Source: Zygnema circumcarinatum (Eukaryota > Streptophyta > Zygnematophyceae > Zygnematales > Zygnemataceae). Taken from it: DNA of 64,000 nt. Below the pieces are notes generated by a model, which was given only the letters and a program-made list of their open reading frames with translations, was not told the origin of the DNA and did no database searches. Positions 23,251 to 35,400 of the stretch are shown piece by piece (the first letter of the stretch is position 1; each line of letters opens with the position of its first letter). The position numbers and the translations under genes were made by a program. The stretch is from the NCBI GenBank assembly GCA_037447605.1, contig CM074809.1, positions 1,841,607 to 1,905,606 on the forward strand. The letters are read 5' to 3'.

Positions 23251-25897
23251 TGCAGACACTCTTTCCGTCCCAGAAGCAGCTAAGTTGACCCTCAAGGCTT
23301 ATGGCATGGCGCGATTGTACCCACCAAACGCCTGAACTTGAACTCAATTCCGTACAGCTCTCCTCCTCCCGCAGCGACCAGCATTCCCCTTGTCGCCGCT
23401 CTCCCCTCCTCTCCCCTCCTCTCCCCTCCTTTTTCCCTTACTCTCCCTCTCCCCTCCTCCCTCCCTCTCTCCCCTCTTCCCCTCCTCTCCCTCTGCGCTC
23501 CCCAGCAACGCCGCGGTCCCCCGGCGGGCCTGCAGGAGCGGCCCCCCCTTCCCTCTCCAACGGCACTTTTCTGCGCCGTACGGCCGTGCGTGCGCCCGTC
23601 CAAGACAAGTACGGTACGGTACGAAAAATGTTGCACGGCTTCTGTACGGACCGGCGCAAGGAATTGCAAGGCGGGACCGACATTGGCATTGCGCAGTCGC
23701 GCCGGGTCCGGCCGGGTCACGCCCGAACCGACCCCCGATCCCCGACCCTACCCGAACTGACCGGCCCGGACCGCCAGGGACGGCCGCCTAACTAGTAGGG
23801 ATGGATTAGTTACGACTATATAATATATATTATATTATACAACTGTGACGACTAGATAACGGCTGATATATATTAATTTACAACGCCTTTACAACATGTA
23901 CGGTCGTACGGTCGTTAATTGTTCAAAACGAGTGGTTATAATATATGTAATAAAGTGTTTTACTTTGTGATATATTACTACTTTTAAACCCGTTGTAAAT
24001 TATATAATATATTCGGAATTTATAACGCGGGCCATCCCTACTCGCTAGCCGTTGGAACCGTGCGGTACGGTCAGGACCTTTAGCGTACGGTACGGGCCAC
24101 TGACAGAAATGATCATCGCGGAAATCCCTTTATGGGTTGACAAAATGGATGCGGCATTCATTGAACTCGCGCATGGCGAGGCAATCAGATGTGCATGGAC
24201 GAAGTCCGCATGGGGACCCACGAGGAACTGGCCGCGAAGGACCCTAGGACAAAAGACGAAAGCTCGGAGCGGAAAGCCTACGCCTAGGCACAACAACACT
24301 TGAAGCCCTCCCTAGAAGCAGCCGCGAAGGTCGCCGATCGATGAGCGCCACATCACATCGCGCAGAGGGAGGGAGGGAGGGAGGGAGGGAGCGGCGAAAG
24401 GCCACCGCCACGGTCCCCAACAACCGCGGCTCTCACGCCGAAGGAGCGGAGAAGCGAGGCACTGCTGAAGGGCGGAGGACGGAAATGCGCTGTCGATAAA
24501 AGTAGCGAGGATCGATCGGCGGAGGAGGGCTTCCGGGGCCGTGCGCGCATCTCCGAGGAGCGATGGGCGCACGGTCTGGCGGAGGAAGGAAGGACGGCAT
24601 CCAAACGGGCGTGGAGGCACCCAAACATCGCAACAGCCACAGGACCAAGCTCGTCGGCCGCGTCACGTCACGTCACGGCGAGCATATGCGCGCTCCTTGC
24701 GAAGGGAGGGCCGCATCGCGAGCAGCCCCGCCTTCATGGTTTTGAAGCGATTGGAGTGTGCCTTGGGCCAAGTCCAAATGGATGGAGGGGTTGTCACTTG
24801 TGACCACCGGTTGGTTGGTTGGTTCATATTGGCTTTGTTGCACATTATTGACTTGTGAATTGGTCTCAAGAGGAGGATGGCGTCATCGTGGTGAGATCAA
24901 TGCCGATTAACACTTTTTCCCTTTCTGAAAAAAGGTAACGTATAGCACTCTACAGGTAGCGGTGCTACTCTTGAAGATCTCGTTCGAACCAGCTTCCAGT
25001 GTACAATTTTACCGACCTTTACCAACAGTTCAGAGACAGGAGAGAAGTATGGTCAGTTGCCCATAGAGTTATCCACATCACACGTTCAAATCCCCCAGTT
25101 GGCATGTGGAGATGGCCTGATGGGCCGTCTTCAGTGCTCTGGAAGCTGACTCAACAGCTGCGATCACCACCACGCGAAACCAAGATTGGCCGAATGCACG
25201 TGGGTGTGCGAAAGACCTGCGGTGAAGGTGACTTAATGCTCCTAAATATTCGTCAAACATGGATAGCTGAAGCCAAGACACAAGCGCTCGCCTAGGCATT
25301 CGGCTCCATATCTCGCACAGCTGTCCCTGCCCTACAAAAAATGCCGAACTAATAAAAGTTAGAGTTTGAAACCGAGACCGTTCCTGCACTGTCGAAAGAG
25401 CTGCTACAGTTTTACATCCTCACCCTTGGATAATCGCCAAACCGTTGCTGTAGCAGGGGCCCACATGCACAAATTCACATAACCACGGTATAGCTTCACG
25501 CCATGCCACAAAGTGATTCCGTTAACTACTTTAAATTACGGAAAAGAACATCCAAGATACTCATATCGCTGTTTAACGAGCTACATGACAGCTGCATGAT
25601 CGGAGACATTGCAGACCGCCTTCTTTTGCAGGTCTGACACTATCATTCCACCTGCCTCCCGTAAACAAACCACTAAAACATCGCCAAACCCTTCACACTC
25701 GCACCATGTTATTCACAGCCACGACGCTGTACAACCAGTACATGAAGTCCACAGAGCCACGTTTATTGCTCTATACATACCTCATCTAGGAAACTCTCTG
25801 CGCTCCAGACCTAAACCTAACACTGCATGAGAGTGGCATTCCCCGAGCTTGCAGACTATGCACCATTTTTCCAAATGGCCACAGCAACGGGGACGTG
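23251..25897. other. intergenic: CT-rich leader, GTACGG blocks, AT-rich core, dispersed repeat
   Basis: No gene seen. It holds a CT-rich stretch (23400-23500, likely amylase promoter/leader), GTACGG/CGTACGG clusters (23578-23640 and 24060-24095), an AT-rich stretch with TATATA runs (23815-24020), dispersed repeat R copy 2 (24147-24370), a (GGGA)n tract (24366-24392) and a reversed fragment of R at about 24876-24905. From 25000 to 25897 nothing is recognisable; part is probably the 3' UTR of the ERF gene. Confidence 0.5.
24147..24370 (+). repeat. dispersed repeat R, copy 2
   Basis: Matches copy 1 (6555-6771) over its length and shares CCACGAGGAACTGGCCGC and CTACGCCTAGGC with the reverse complement of copy 3 (63351-63552). 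It ends in CACATCACATCGCG followed by a GGGA tract. A GTACGG cluster precedes it (24060-24095). No reading frame is conserved with the other copies. Confidence 0.7.
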
Positions 25898-28404
25898 TCA
25901 GGAAAGGTTTTGTGTCCACCGGCCCATGTTTGGAGACACTCCGGAGAAAGCAGGCAAGTCCCAGAACCTTGAAAACGCCCTCGGGCTGTCGACAAGGATA
26001 GCGTCCACATTGCCCTGACCGGGCCCAAACCGCCTTGGGCGAGAGGGCGACGCAAGAGTCAACTCCAGGTCTCGCCAGATGGCAAAGGATTCCTCCGCAT
26101 CCGGGTGGGCCTGCAAGGCTTTGGCCCTTGGTGGCGGCATCACCAACTCCATGTCTTCTGCTTCGGCCGAGCCTGTGTCCTGATGCTGATAGGAAGACTC
26201 ACCAACCATCGCATGACTCCCGTCAGAGCGCGAGAAATGCCCAGCAAGGAGCCCATTTGCTCTCCCACTGCCATTCGTAGCACTGCTGCCGGTCTTCCCC
26301 CTCGAGAGATTTGACTGCCTGCAAATCTCACCGGCAACAGGCTTGTCCTGCAAAAAGTCCAACTCAGGTGCTAATTGACCGGCTATAGACCTGACCAGAC
26401 TCCGCGGAGGAGGCCTCCGCGGTAGTGAAGAAGACGAAGACTCGTGTGATAGAGGAGCACGAGAGGCATTCCATGGTGTTGGCGGCTTCTGTTCGGACAT
26501 AGGCAGCGAAACAGGATGAGTTGCTTGGGGTGCCTCAAATGGCTGCGACCTGGAAGAGGCATCCAACGCTGATGTTGCACTATCTTCCACAGATGTCATA
26601 GGAGCTGCATGATCGAAAAAATCGATGCCCATGGCCTCTTCACGTGTCATGCACTCAACGTCAAAGGATTCGTCTTGCTCAACTGGTGTAGAAGACTGGA
26701 GAAGAGGGGCACACGGACCAAAAAGCTCAGCTGTTTCTACCCGTGCCAATCTAGCTATGGGGCTAGCAAGTATTGTAGTGGCCTGTCCGTGCTCCTGAAG
26801 ACGTGGACTCAGAATCCAATTGTTTGTTCCTTCTTCCACATTCCCTCCATTTTCCACCTCTGCATTCACAGTGCCAAAACCATGGCTCTCCTGAAAATTA
26901 TCGACTGCATTACCAGCGGGCTCTCCAAAAGGCAGTACCCATCCTCCCCTGAAGCTGGGAAAAGCCTGAAGACTGAGAGGTTTCAAAGCCTTCAGTCCTT
27001 TTGAAATCTCTTCTACCATGGGCTCAGATGGCATAGTTTGTTCAAAGAGAGGATCCCGGAAAGAGGAAAAGGCCGATGAACCATAAGGAGACCCTAGCGG
27101 GGAATCCAATGGGGATGCTGTAAGAGGGGAGTCAAAGGGCGAACCATAAGGGGAGTATGGCGGGGTCAGATATGCTGAAAGATCCGTACTTGGCGAGAGC
27201 ACCTCGTCCTCTTCGGCGTCCGGTTGCCAAGGTGCCTTAGAAACCCCCCTCTCTCCCGGTTCAACTTTGACTCCACCTCCAGCATTCTGTGGAATATCTA
27301 CTGTCAAAGTCTGCAGGGAAGGAAACCAAAGATGCTATAAGTCGCCGGTCATCCTGAAGTCTACATTCTAATTTTAATTTTTTTTTTTTTTTAGGAGGCG
27401 CAAAGAGGAAAAGTAATTGTGGACCAAACATGCACTCTTACCAGGTCTGTACCACTTACCGGCAATTGCCGATGAAGGTCTTGGCTGTTCTCGTCTCCGT
27501 TTGATAATCCCTCACTTCTCGTAGATACTGCAGGTGTTGGCCGGCCAAACTGAAACTTAGTAGAATGTTCTTCGCCGTCAACACTTGCAGCTTGTCCACC
27601 ATCTGGTGAAGCGACCAAGCCCGAAGCAGCAGAAGAACTCGACTGGAGAGTCGCCGATAAAGCTGCTTGGCCATTAAGAGCAGCGTTCACTGCCAGAGCT
27701 GCAACAGCCCACTCAGGGGGTGGTTTCTCAGCCGAGAAATTTGTTTTTGCTGCAGCTCCTCGAATGGTGCGTGCTGCCTGGTCATATGCAAGAGCTGCTT
27801 CTTCAGCTGTATCATATGTGCCCAGCCACATACGTACGCCTTGAATTGTATCCTTTATTTCAGAAATCCAGCGACCAGAAGCACGTTGGCGTACCCCTTT
27901 ATACCTGCTGCGATCTTTTCCTTTCTGCCGCTTTCCTCCAGAACGGCCAGATTTGGCAGGCACTGATGAACGACGACCAGCCGGGTCACTCGCTGGTACT
28001 TCAGCTGCCTCCCTCCCCAGAACGCGATGTTTCTTTGAAGAATCTTGGGAAGTTCCCTGCGTTTGCTCCAGCATTTTGCCACTTCCCAAATACGAAACTG
28101 ACTCACCGCCGCTTGTAGATGAATTTGGAACCTCTCTTTTTACCACGGACTCGTACTCCATCGGTCGCTTGCTTTTGTAGTCACCATTGGTCACTGCTGA
28201 GATGCCTGTGACCGTTTGCAGATCTGACATGATACCCACTTCCGACTCACTCTGGACCCTCTTCGTGTTGAGAAGAAAGCGCTGCGATTGAGTAAATAAA
28301 TCATTACCTTTCCAAGCCTGTTCGCCTCCTTGCTCAACCTGCTCCCCCATAACATACGACGAAGCAAAAGTTGCAGGAACCGAAACCGTCCTCTGCAGAT
28401 TCAT
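25898..28404 (-). CDS. AP2/ERF-domain transcription factor
   Basis: Plant DNA-binding transcription factor with one AP2/ERF domain. Exon 1 runs from 28404 to 27442 (alternative donor at 27460, also in phase); exon 2 is 27310-25898; the product is about 791 residues. The AP2 domain covers residues 167-223, from [20 protein letters not shown] through [20 protein letters not shown] to KTNF, with the [19 protein letters not shown] and RAYD-like LAYD elements intact and a basic stretch ([15 protein letters not shown]) just before it. [19 protein letters not shown] resembles the ERN/RAP2.11 branch more than DREB. The 470-residue exon-2 part is Ser/Pro/acidic, with repeated SP(L/Y)..SP steps near its start ([14 protein letters not shown]), and has no known domain; an activation region is possible. 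Confidence 0.9.
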
Positions 28405-28881
28405 GACAGCGTTCTCCTTACTCTAAATCCCTGCAAATAGCTCAAGAAATCCAGCAGCAGACGCTCTACTTCCAGTGCCACATTGCGACAGGACAGTAAC
28501 TAACCCTAATTCTTCTCCTACACTCTTTCCAAAAACCGCCTGCGCGCCGCAAAACACCCTCCAGCTCTCCTCCCTTTTCCCCCGCAACCTCTGCTGACGC
28601 AGCCGCCCAGGTCCCTGCCTTGCTTTCAGCAGCTGCGCGTGCACTTTCCGGCCATGGCCGCCCCGCAGGTCCCCTGCTGCTCCTGCTCCTGCTCCTGCTC
28701 CCCTCCCTTCCCTCCCTTCTCTTGCCGCTTCTTCGCGGAAGCCCGCCCCCTCCGCCCCCTCCTGCCGGCCGCCCGGCCCTGTCGGCCCTGCAGGCGTCGG
28801 CGACTTCAAGACTGCCGGCCGGCAGCGGCCGGCGTTCGCGGCCGAAAAGACTGGACGACGACTCCGCCGCCGGCGCCGGCG

Positions 28882-28891
28882 GCCACGTGGC
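28882..28891. promoter_or_regulatory. GCCACGTGGC G-box palindrome upstream of ERF gene
   Basis: Single perfect palindrome 478 bp before the ERF start codon (28404), followed within about 20 bp by the first CGTACGG motif of the block that extends to 29435. Confidence 0.5.
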
Positions 28892-29628
28892 GCCGCGCGG
28901 GCTCGTACGGCCTGTTTGCCGGCAAGGTGAAGTACTATTCTAGATCTGGCCGTACCGTACGTACGTACGGCACAGCTTGGGCTGGAAAATAGAGCGCAGT
29001 GTCGTGTGTTAGAATTCCAATAAAAAATTCTGAAAGTCAGGCCGGTTTATAAAACACTTTTAGGACGACAGTCGTATTGTTGTACGGTCTTATGGCAGTA
29101 CAGTACCCTATTTTCCACCCGAGCACTTTCGTTACCCAAGAAATTCGCCCTGATTTTGACGAAACTACTTTTAGTACGGTAAGTCTGTGTTAATGTATTA
29201 GGGGTGTTAACCTAACCTGACATGTTTTTCAATACAGAATCTGTTAATTGAAACGGATTTCAAACATGGCTCACGCTATTCCGTTCTACAGTGAGTACGG
29301 ATAAAATCTCCAAGTTGTACGGTATACGTACGGCACCAATAGGAGCTCGTATAAGTAAATGTACAGCACCAATAGGAGCTCGCGACAAGGCCCGCCGGGC
29401 GGCCATGCGCCTCCTTACAACGAGAAACAGTACGGCCGCAAGTCGGACTCTAACATAAGAACGCCGGCCTATTGTTAACACGGACTACATTATATTTTCA
29501 AATTCCAAGATTTTCGCCCAATATTTGCCGAAGTCATGGCGAAAATATTAGGCGGGGAAAATGAACAATAATCACCAATCGTACATTCAGTTCAATTTCA
29601 GTGGTACGACTGCTTCAAAAACTGAATT

Positions 29629-29677
29629 TTTTAGATGTTGGAACGTTTTAATTCTGGAATCTAAAACTCTACAAGTC
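29629..29677 (+). repeat. dispersed palindromic repeat D, copy 1
   Basis: TTTAGATGTTGGAACG, then TTTTAATTCTGGAATCTAAA and ACTCTACAAGTCC. About 80 percent identical by eye to 53997-54045, where the internal palindrome TTAGAACGTTCTAA is perfect. A CGTACGG motif follows both copies within about 25 bp. Confidence 0.6.
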
Positions 29678-29967
29678 CGTGATCCGGCCGGCCGTACGGT
29701 CGCGCAGGTTCGGAAATGGTGGCATTGACTGCCAACAGCCTTTATTTCGTATTTGCCGGAAAACTTTTATGAAGAGGGCAGGCTTTGACCAGCGGAGCGC
29801 ATGACCTAAAAATGGCCTCTCAAAACTCTTGGACCAATGTTGGCAGCCTACTTCTAGACATGCTGTAATAATGGTTTCTGAGTCACCCCTAGAGCTATGC
29901 CACGTTTGAAGTGGCCAATTTCAGCCGCGAGGCATGGTATGATGCATGGTATGGAGCTTGAACCATA

Positions 29968-31570
29968 TCAGGACCGCCCGTATTTGAGAGCTTCTTTGGG
30001 CAGCATGTCCTGCAGCCCGACCTTTTTGAGCCAGTAGAGGTGAAGTGGGGTCGATGCCTGCTTCAAAAACCATCCATTCCGCCACTCGAACTCGTTGACT
30101 GCCATTGCGACACTTGGCACTGCACTCTCTATTGCTATAGAGTAACTGCAGAGACTATCTACAAGGCGTTCAATGTCAGTCAACCCTTCGACAGGCAGAC
30201 CACCACATGATCTCTCTTTCCACTTGTTTTCTTCAACGTTATTCGAATCATCCTTCAAGTCCTGTACTTTGAATGATGACTGAGCATCCAGCACAGGCTC
30301 CTCGTCCATCGCCTGCGGATGGCCTGCTCTCATGCAGTCCTTTAAAAGGGGAACAAGTTCAAACGTGAGATCATACACATCTTGTCGATGAAGAGTCGCT
30401 ACAACTCCGCATGGCACCCCATGAGCCTTGCAAAGGAGCCAAAATATGGAGGCCCATAGAAGCTTCTCCGCGATAGCACTGCGTAAAGCAGCCTCATCGA
30501 CAAGAGAGCATCTCACTCCTCCGCTTTGCAGCAATGATGAGAACACCGACCCCCACCTGGAAGATACGATGAAACCAAACACCCCCAGTTATCTCCATCA
30601 AATATAACGCTGTTGTTACTTGCGATGAAGGCTGATTTTGGACTGCAACGTAACATCAAATCTTAAGAGAATGCGGTACGAAGGAAACTGCTCACTTTCC
30701 ACAAACGACAGATTTACCAGCCCCATCCACAATGTCTATGGGACTTTGGGGGTTGGAAGGGTCCTTTGGAGAAGCCGCTATGTACAGCACAGCTTGAGTA
30801 GTGCCGGCAAGCCCGTGCGAGAGCAGCCATGGAAGAAGCATGCCCCCCTGCAGCCACACAAGGTCGCGCCATCGGCTTTCTGGCACTTGGCGCAGTACTG
30901 CTTCTAGATCACAGTTGTGTGTGGCCACCAGAATTGGGCCTTCTGAGGGAAGCTCTCCTTGAAGAGATTCAAGCATTTCGCCCCTTCGCAATAACTTTGC
31001 TCTGACAATGCCAAACAAGTGGGGAGGGGAATGAGAGCTGCAGAAAGGTACGCGAGTTACAGTCAGGTGCAAATGCTTGACCTCGGACAAGAATGATAGG
31101 ATTCTGTAACTTAACTTACAACTTGGATCTCATAAGTTATGAGGGAGAAACAGAGGGCGGTCACATATCTGAAACCAACTTCTTGAATCACGACTGGAGG
31201 CATACTTTAGATTCATGCTTCCTTCTCTAGGAAGGTGTGTAAATAATCTCCATACACCACTCTGTTAATTCAGCTCTATGTACTGTTTACCCGCTCACCT
31301 TCCATGACTCATTTGGACGAGAGCCCTTCCGATACGACCACCTCCTACCACCACTATGGGCACTGCCTCTGGCGAAGAGTCGTCGCTTAGAGAATTGGCA
31401 TAGGTCAGCATCTTCGTTTGAACTTTTTGCCGTCTTCCAGACTGTGCACGCGAATCTGGAGACATTCCTAAAAATGCTCTTCCATGCAACCGCTTGTCGT
31501 GGAATATGGCTGCCTTGAAAGGGCCATCATAAATCTGCGGATTGAAGAACCCGCGTAGAAGAGTCAACAT
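29968..31570 (-). CDS. ketopantoate-reductase/6PGDH-like Rossmann protein
   Basis: Predicted NAD(P)-binding protein of a plant family related to ketopantoate reductase and 6-phosphogluconate dehydrogenase; substrate unknown. Exons 31570-31299, 31037-30696 and 30556-29968 join in phase, about 400 residues. The dinucleotide motif is VVGGGRIGRAL near residue 77. Later blocks fit the family as recalled: GPILVATHNCDLEAVL, RWRDLVWLQGGMLLPWL, GKWGSVFSSLLQSGGVRC, EKLLWASIFWLL and EFEWRNGWF. The 70-residue N-terminus before the fold is basic and Ser-rich (LLRGFFNPQ...) and may target an organelle. The exon 2 donor (AA|GTGAGC at 30695) was chosen over an earlier GTAAAT because only it keeps the frame. 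An insert rich in Asp/Asn/Lys lies in the last exon (about residues 270-310). Confidence 0.75.
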
Positions 31571-32481
31571 TTATCCCTCCGCTGCGTTCAGCAAATTAAC
31601 GGAGCCTTCTTTGTCATATTCTCACACAATTTAGGGTTTGGGCAAGCCGGTTGTGCAGTTGGTCCCTTACCAAAGCCATACATGTGTCGGATCGTGCCCT
31701 CGGCAAATGGAACATGGGCTCTTCTTTGTTGAATTCACAGAGCCGGTATTAGAAGGATCATTTCTGCTTGAACTCTACGTTGGGCTCCCTTGGTTTGCAC
31801 GCGGCCAACAATCCCTGTCACTGAAACAGAACTTGTTATGATTTACTGTTCAACGGCTAAAACATGGCAGTTACTCAAGGTTGCTTCTGTTTGCCTGTCC
31901 ATGAAATCACACAAACTCTCAAAAGACACAGAATACAATACAGCATCTATTGAACCATACATCGAACGCGCCTTAATATTACGTTCAGCCCTGTGAATGT
32001 AATACTTTACGACGAATCTCCAGCCTTTCGTCAGCGTCAGTATCATTTCATGATCAACCAAAACCATCCGCCCAAGTGCCAAATGAAAGGAAGCCAAGAA
32101 GTCAAGGCTCACAGAGTCGCTCACAATACATTAAATCAGGGATCTATATGCCTTTTTCCATAGGAAGATGATCATGCTGATAATTATGTAAGACCTATAC
32201 ACCGGCTTGCAAGGTCGCACTGTCTTTTTTTCCCCAGCCACAAAAGTAAGTCACTGATTAATTGCGTCGCCAATCGCCTATTCCTACACTAACTACCGTA
32301 GAACCAATCTGCAGGGATTAAACTGGAAAGAATCACCTACAAAAAAAAATCCAAAAACAGAGAGAGAAAAACAGAGCGTACAATGTGCTCTGTTGATCCT
32401 CTCAACTAAATATTCCAATAGCCACGAGAATATGTATAGTCACTATCGGTGACATCTGAAAGGTCCATCATAGACTGCAGT
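31571..32481. other. intergenic stretch, nothing recognised
   Basis: Lies between the start of the Rossmann protein gene and the end of the large unknown gene; probably 5' leader and 3' UTR. No conserved reading frame, repeat or RNA gene was seen. Confidence 0.4.
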
Positions 32482-35400
32482 TTACACATGGTGAGTATTC
32501 ATGCGGCGTGTGGGATTTTGCGCAGCTACAGCAACAGGGAACTGGGTGCTGCTGTTCTTTGCTTTAGTGTCAAGGACACCCGGGGAGTTGTCCAGAGCAC
32601 GCCCCCCACCTTCCTTTAAAGCGGACACTCGATCTTTCAAAGCTGACACCCTGTGCCGTAGCGACAGACTCGGATCTACGGCTCGCGCGGGCGCCCTTTT
32701 GGCCTCAAGCAGAGCTTCAGAACCGTACACTGCGTGTGAGGGCACACCCTTCATGGGGTCCTTCGTCGTCAAGTCCGGCTTTCTTCTGCCTCCGTTCTCC
32801 TTAGCCGGACTAATCTTAGCAAGAGCAGGTCTTGTTTGGTTATACATAATTCTCAGGTCGGGGCGAAGCATCACGTTTTCTGCCTCGATGGCCTTCTTCT
32901 TATTCAGGGGGGAAACCCCTCTAATGGAAGGTGAAGCAGATCGCTTAGGAGTGAAGGCTTTTCCTGCATCTTCATCGGTTGCATGTGCCCTTGCTAAAGG
33001 CTTTTCAGCAGGTGCTGCTGAAGTTAAGCTTGGGTACACCTTTCCCCGATAGACCCTCCTTTGAGTGTTGGCTTCAACTGGACTGAGCTTCCGTCCATCC
33101 ATTTGCTTATCAGTGCTTTGTGCTCCTCCAAGTGTACCCTGCTTCTCCTTCGTATTTCTTTCTGTCGCAGTTTTCTTCTCAGGTCCACCTCCTGTCCAGC
33201 CAAACCTGTTGGCCTGATTCACCGTGGTTCTAGCGGTAATCCCCTTCCTGCTGTCTGCGACCAACGATTTTTCGTCTGCTCTTCCATTCTGTGATGCCAG
33301 TCCATTGTCATTCACTTTTTTGGGAGGTTCATCACCGTCAGACCCTTCTTCAGTTTCATCTGGTACAGTAAGTTGGCGGAGCTGACTCCAAGGCTGTCGT
33401 TTTGGTCGTGCATTCCCCCCAACCCTTGCAGCACTCGAGCCATAACTGTCCTGAGGAATGGCAAAAACTTCAGATTGCTTGGTTAGTCGCAAAGTCTTAT
33501 GCCCATTTACCGCGTCGATTGAGCTGCCGTTTGCTAATGTGCTCTGCTGCTTTTTTCTCAAGTTCTCTTTACTCACGTCTTCCGATTCTCGCTGTTGAAC
33601 AATACGCGCCGCAGTCCCTTCATTGTCTTTCAATCTGCGAGTGTTGAGGTGTTGATTGTTCGCATGTACGCTCTGACCTTCTCCGGAACCGTGTGAAGGA
33701 GCCTCCGCCTTCTCAAGCTTGCTATTAGACTCGTCTTTCATTGAAAGGTGCTCCCTGCCTGCAGCTTTCTGCACTCATGGCAGCTCATACACACAAATGT
33801 GAGTACAATGATAAATAACCACCATGATATGATCCTATACAGGTAGAATAATGACAAATCAGAAAGTCCCGTTAGTCGTCTCTGAGGGCAAAGAGTAAAA
33901 GAAAGGTGCAACCGGATACACTTTCAAGAACAGCAAGTCTGACTTATCCAACGACCTTCCGGAAGGGACTTTCATGACGCGTGTTGTAACAATCCGTCAA
34001 CAAATACAAAAGACAGACACAGACTTCAAATCCACTTGCCCGCACATTCCATAATCTGTAATTTCACCCTTTTTTTGTGTCCATTTCCTTTCCATTTCCT
34101 TTGCTGTCTGCAGATAGACGAGGTAAGGCTGACGCATTCCCACCCTTCCGCTGGCCAGCTGAGATGTGGGTGCAAAGATCAAGGTTTGCGCATTTGCGGC
34201 CTCCAGCAATTGGAGCTTCTCTCCCAGTTCTTCGGCCTCATCCTTGGCAGTAGTGAGTCTGTGCTCGAGCGCCCCATTTGCTTTGGTGCCTGACTCAGCT
34301 CGCGACTTCCATGTGAGAGGCATCACTGCCGACCTCCTGCTTGTTCCGCAAGGCTTTGCAACGGCAGCCTGAGCCTCTTCAAACTGCCCCTTCAGATGGG
34401 CAACTGCATGCGACAAAGCATCACCATGTGGTCAGTGGCCCTGGAGAAGCCTGAATTATGCGTAAAGAGACCAGCCTGAGACCTGATCCCTTGAGACCGG
34501 TCGGCTGCTGTTATAAATGGTTGGAGTATTCAGATACGAAGGTCTCTTTTGAAGTCATTGCACATAATTTCAAAAAAAAGGAGGTCACCTTGTGCTTCCA
34601 TTTCGATGACAGCATCTTCCTGATGCATCAGCCTCCCTTGCTTCCTCTCGTCTTCCAGCGTATGCAGCTTCTCTCGTAGCTGCTGTACCTGCACTTGGAA
34701 GAAGCTCCCAATCCCTTTGTCAACGAAGTAATGGGTACAACGATAGGTGGCCTGTGAAAACGACTTTTCAAACAGTATCCAAAGCACTCGAGTATTTAAA
34801 ATGGACTCGGTTGTGGTGAAAGCGATAGCCTTGCAGGTCATTGGAACATGGCTCTGATTTTCTTTGAACCTAAATTTTCGATAAGTGCGGGTTGGTAATC
34901 TTGCTAATGCGATGCAACTTTTTCTGGTCAACAAATGGCTCACTATGAAAAAAAGGAAACAATGTTTTTTCCCATGCATTATTTGAACACTCTGTGCAGT
35001 CACCTGGTGGCGCAGGATTGGAGTGGCCACTGCCTGCCCTTCTATGTGTCGCCATGCGGAGAGGCTTTTGGTGACCATGCCCCACACGCTGACTCGCAGA
35101 CTGCGAGTGGGGCAGAGCACAGAGACCAGCAGGGCGGGGCCCTCCAGCAGCCCCTTCTCGCGGGGTATCCATCCTCCGGGTTTGCCCCGCTCTTGAGGCA
35201 GGGCAAGGAACATCTCTGCCTCCTGGAACACCCTGAAAGAGTGGAAGGACATAGTTGATCGCACCAAAAGGAGTTACAGGTTTTCTAAGCGAGTGGATAG
35301 TTGCTCTTCTCAATAAAATGATTGCTACCTAACACCTAGTTTTGAACTCAGAGTTGGTTCTTGTCACGAACTAAGCAAGATACTAGCGGATTCGGGGGTA

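Larger units (their letters stand above)
28405..29967. other. intergenic: ERF promoter and GTACGG-rich block
   Basis: No gene supported; an open minus frame at 28423-28809 is GC-rich low complexity in the ERF leader. It holds a GCCACGTGGC palindrome (28882-28891), GTACGG/CGTACGG motifs scattered from 28905 to 29435, a 22-bp repeat (GTACGGCACCAATAGGAGCT plus CG) at 29328-29349 and 29361-29382 with one mismatch, and a palindromic repeat (29629-29677) shared with 53997-54045. Confidence 0.5.

Noticed and set aside
28423-28809. 128-residue minus open frame (Gly/Ala/Arg-rich) just upstream of the ERF start
   Set aside because: Low-complexity GC-rich leader sequence; no family match and separated from the ERF frame by a stop.
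32501-33052. 183-residue plus-strand frame
   Set aside because: Antisense shadow of the last exon of the large minus-strand gene.
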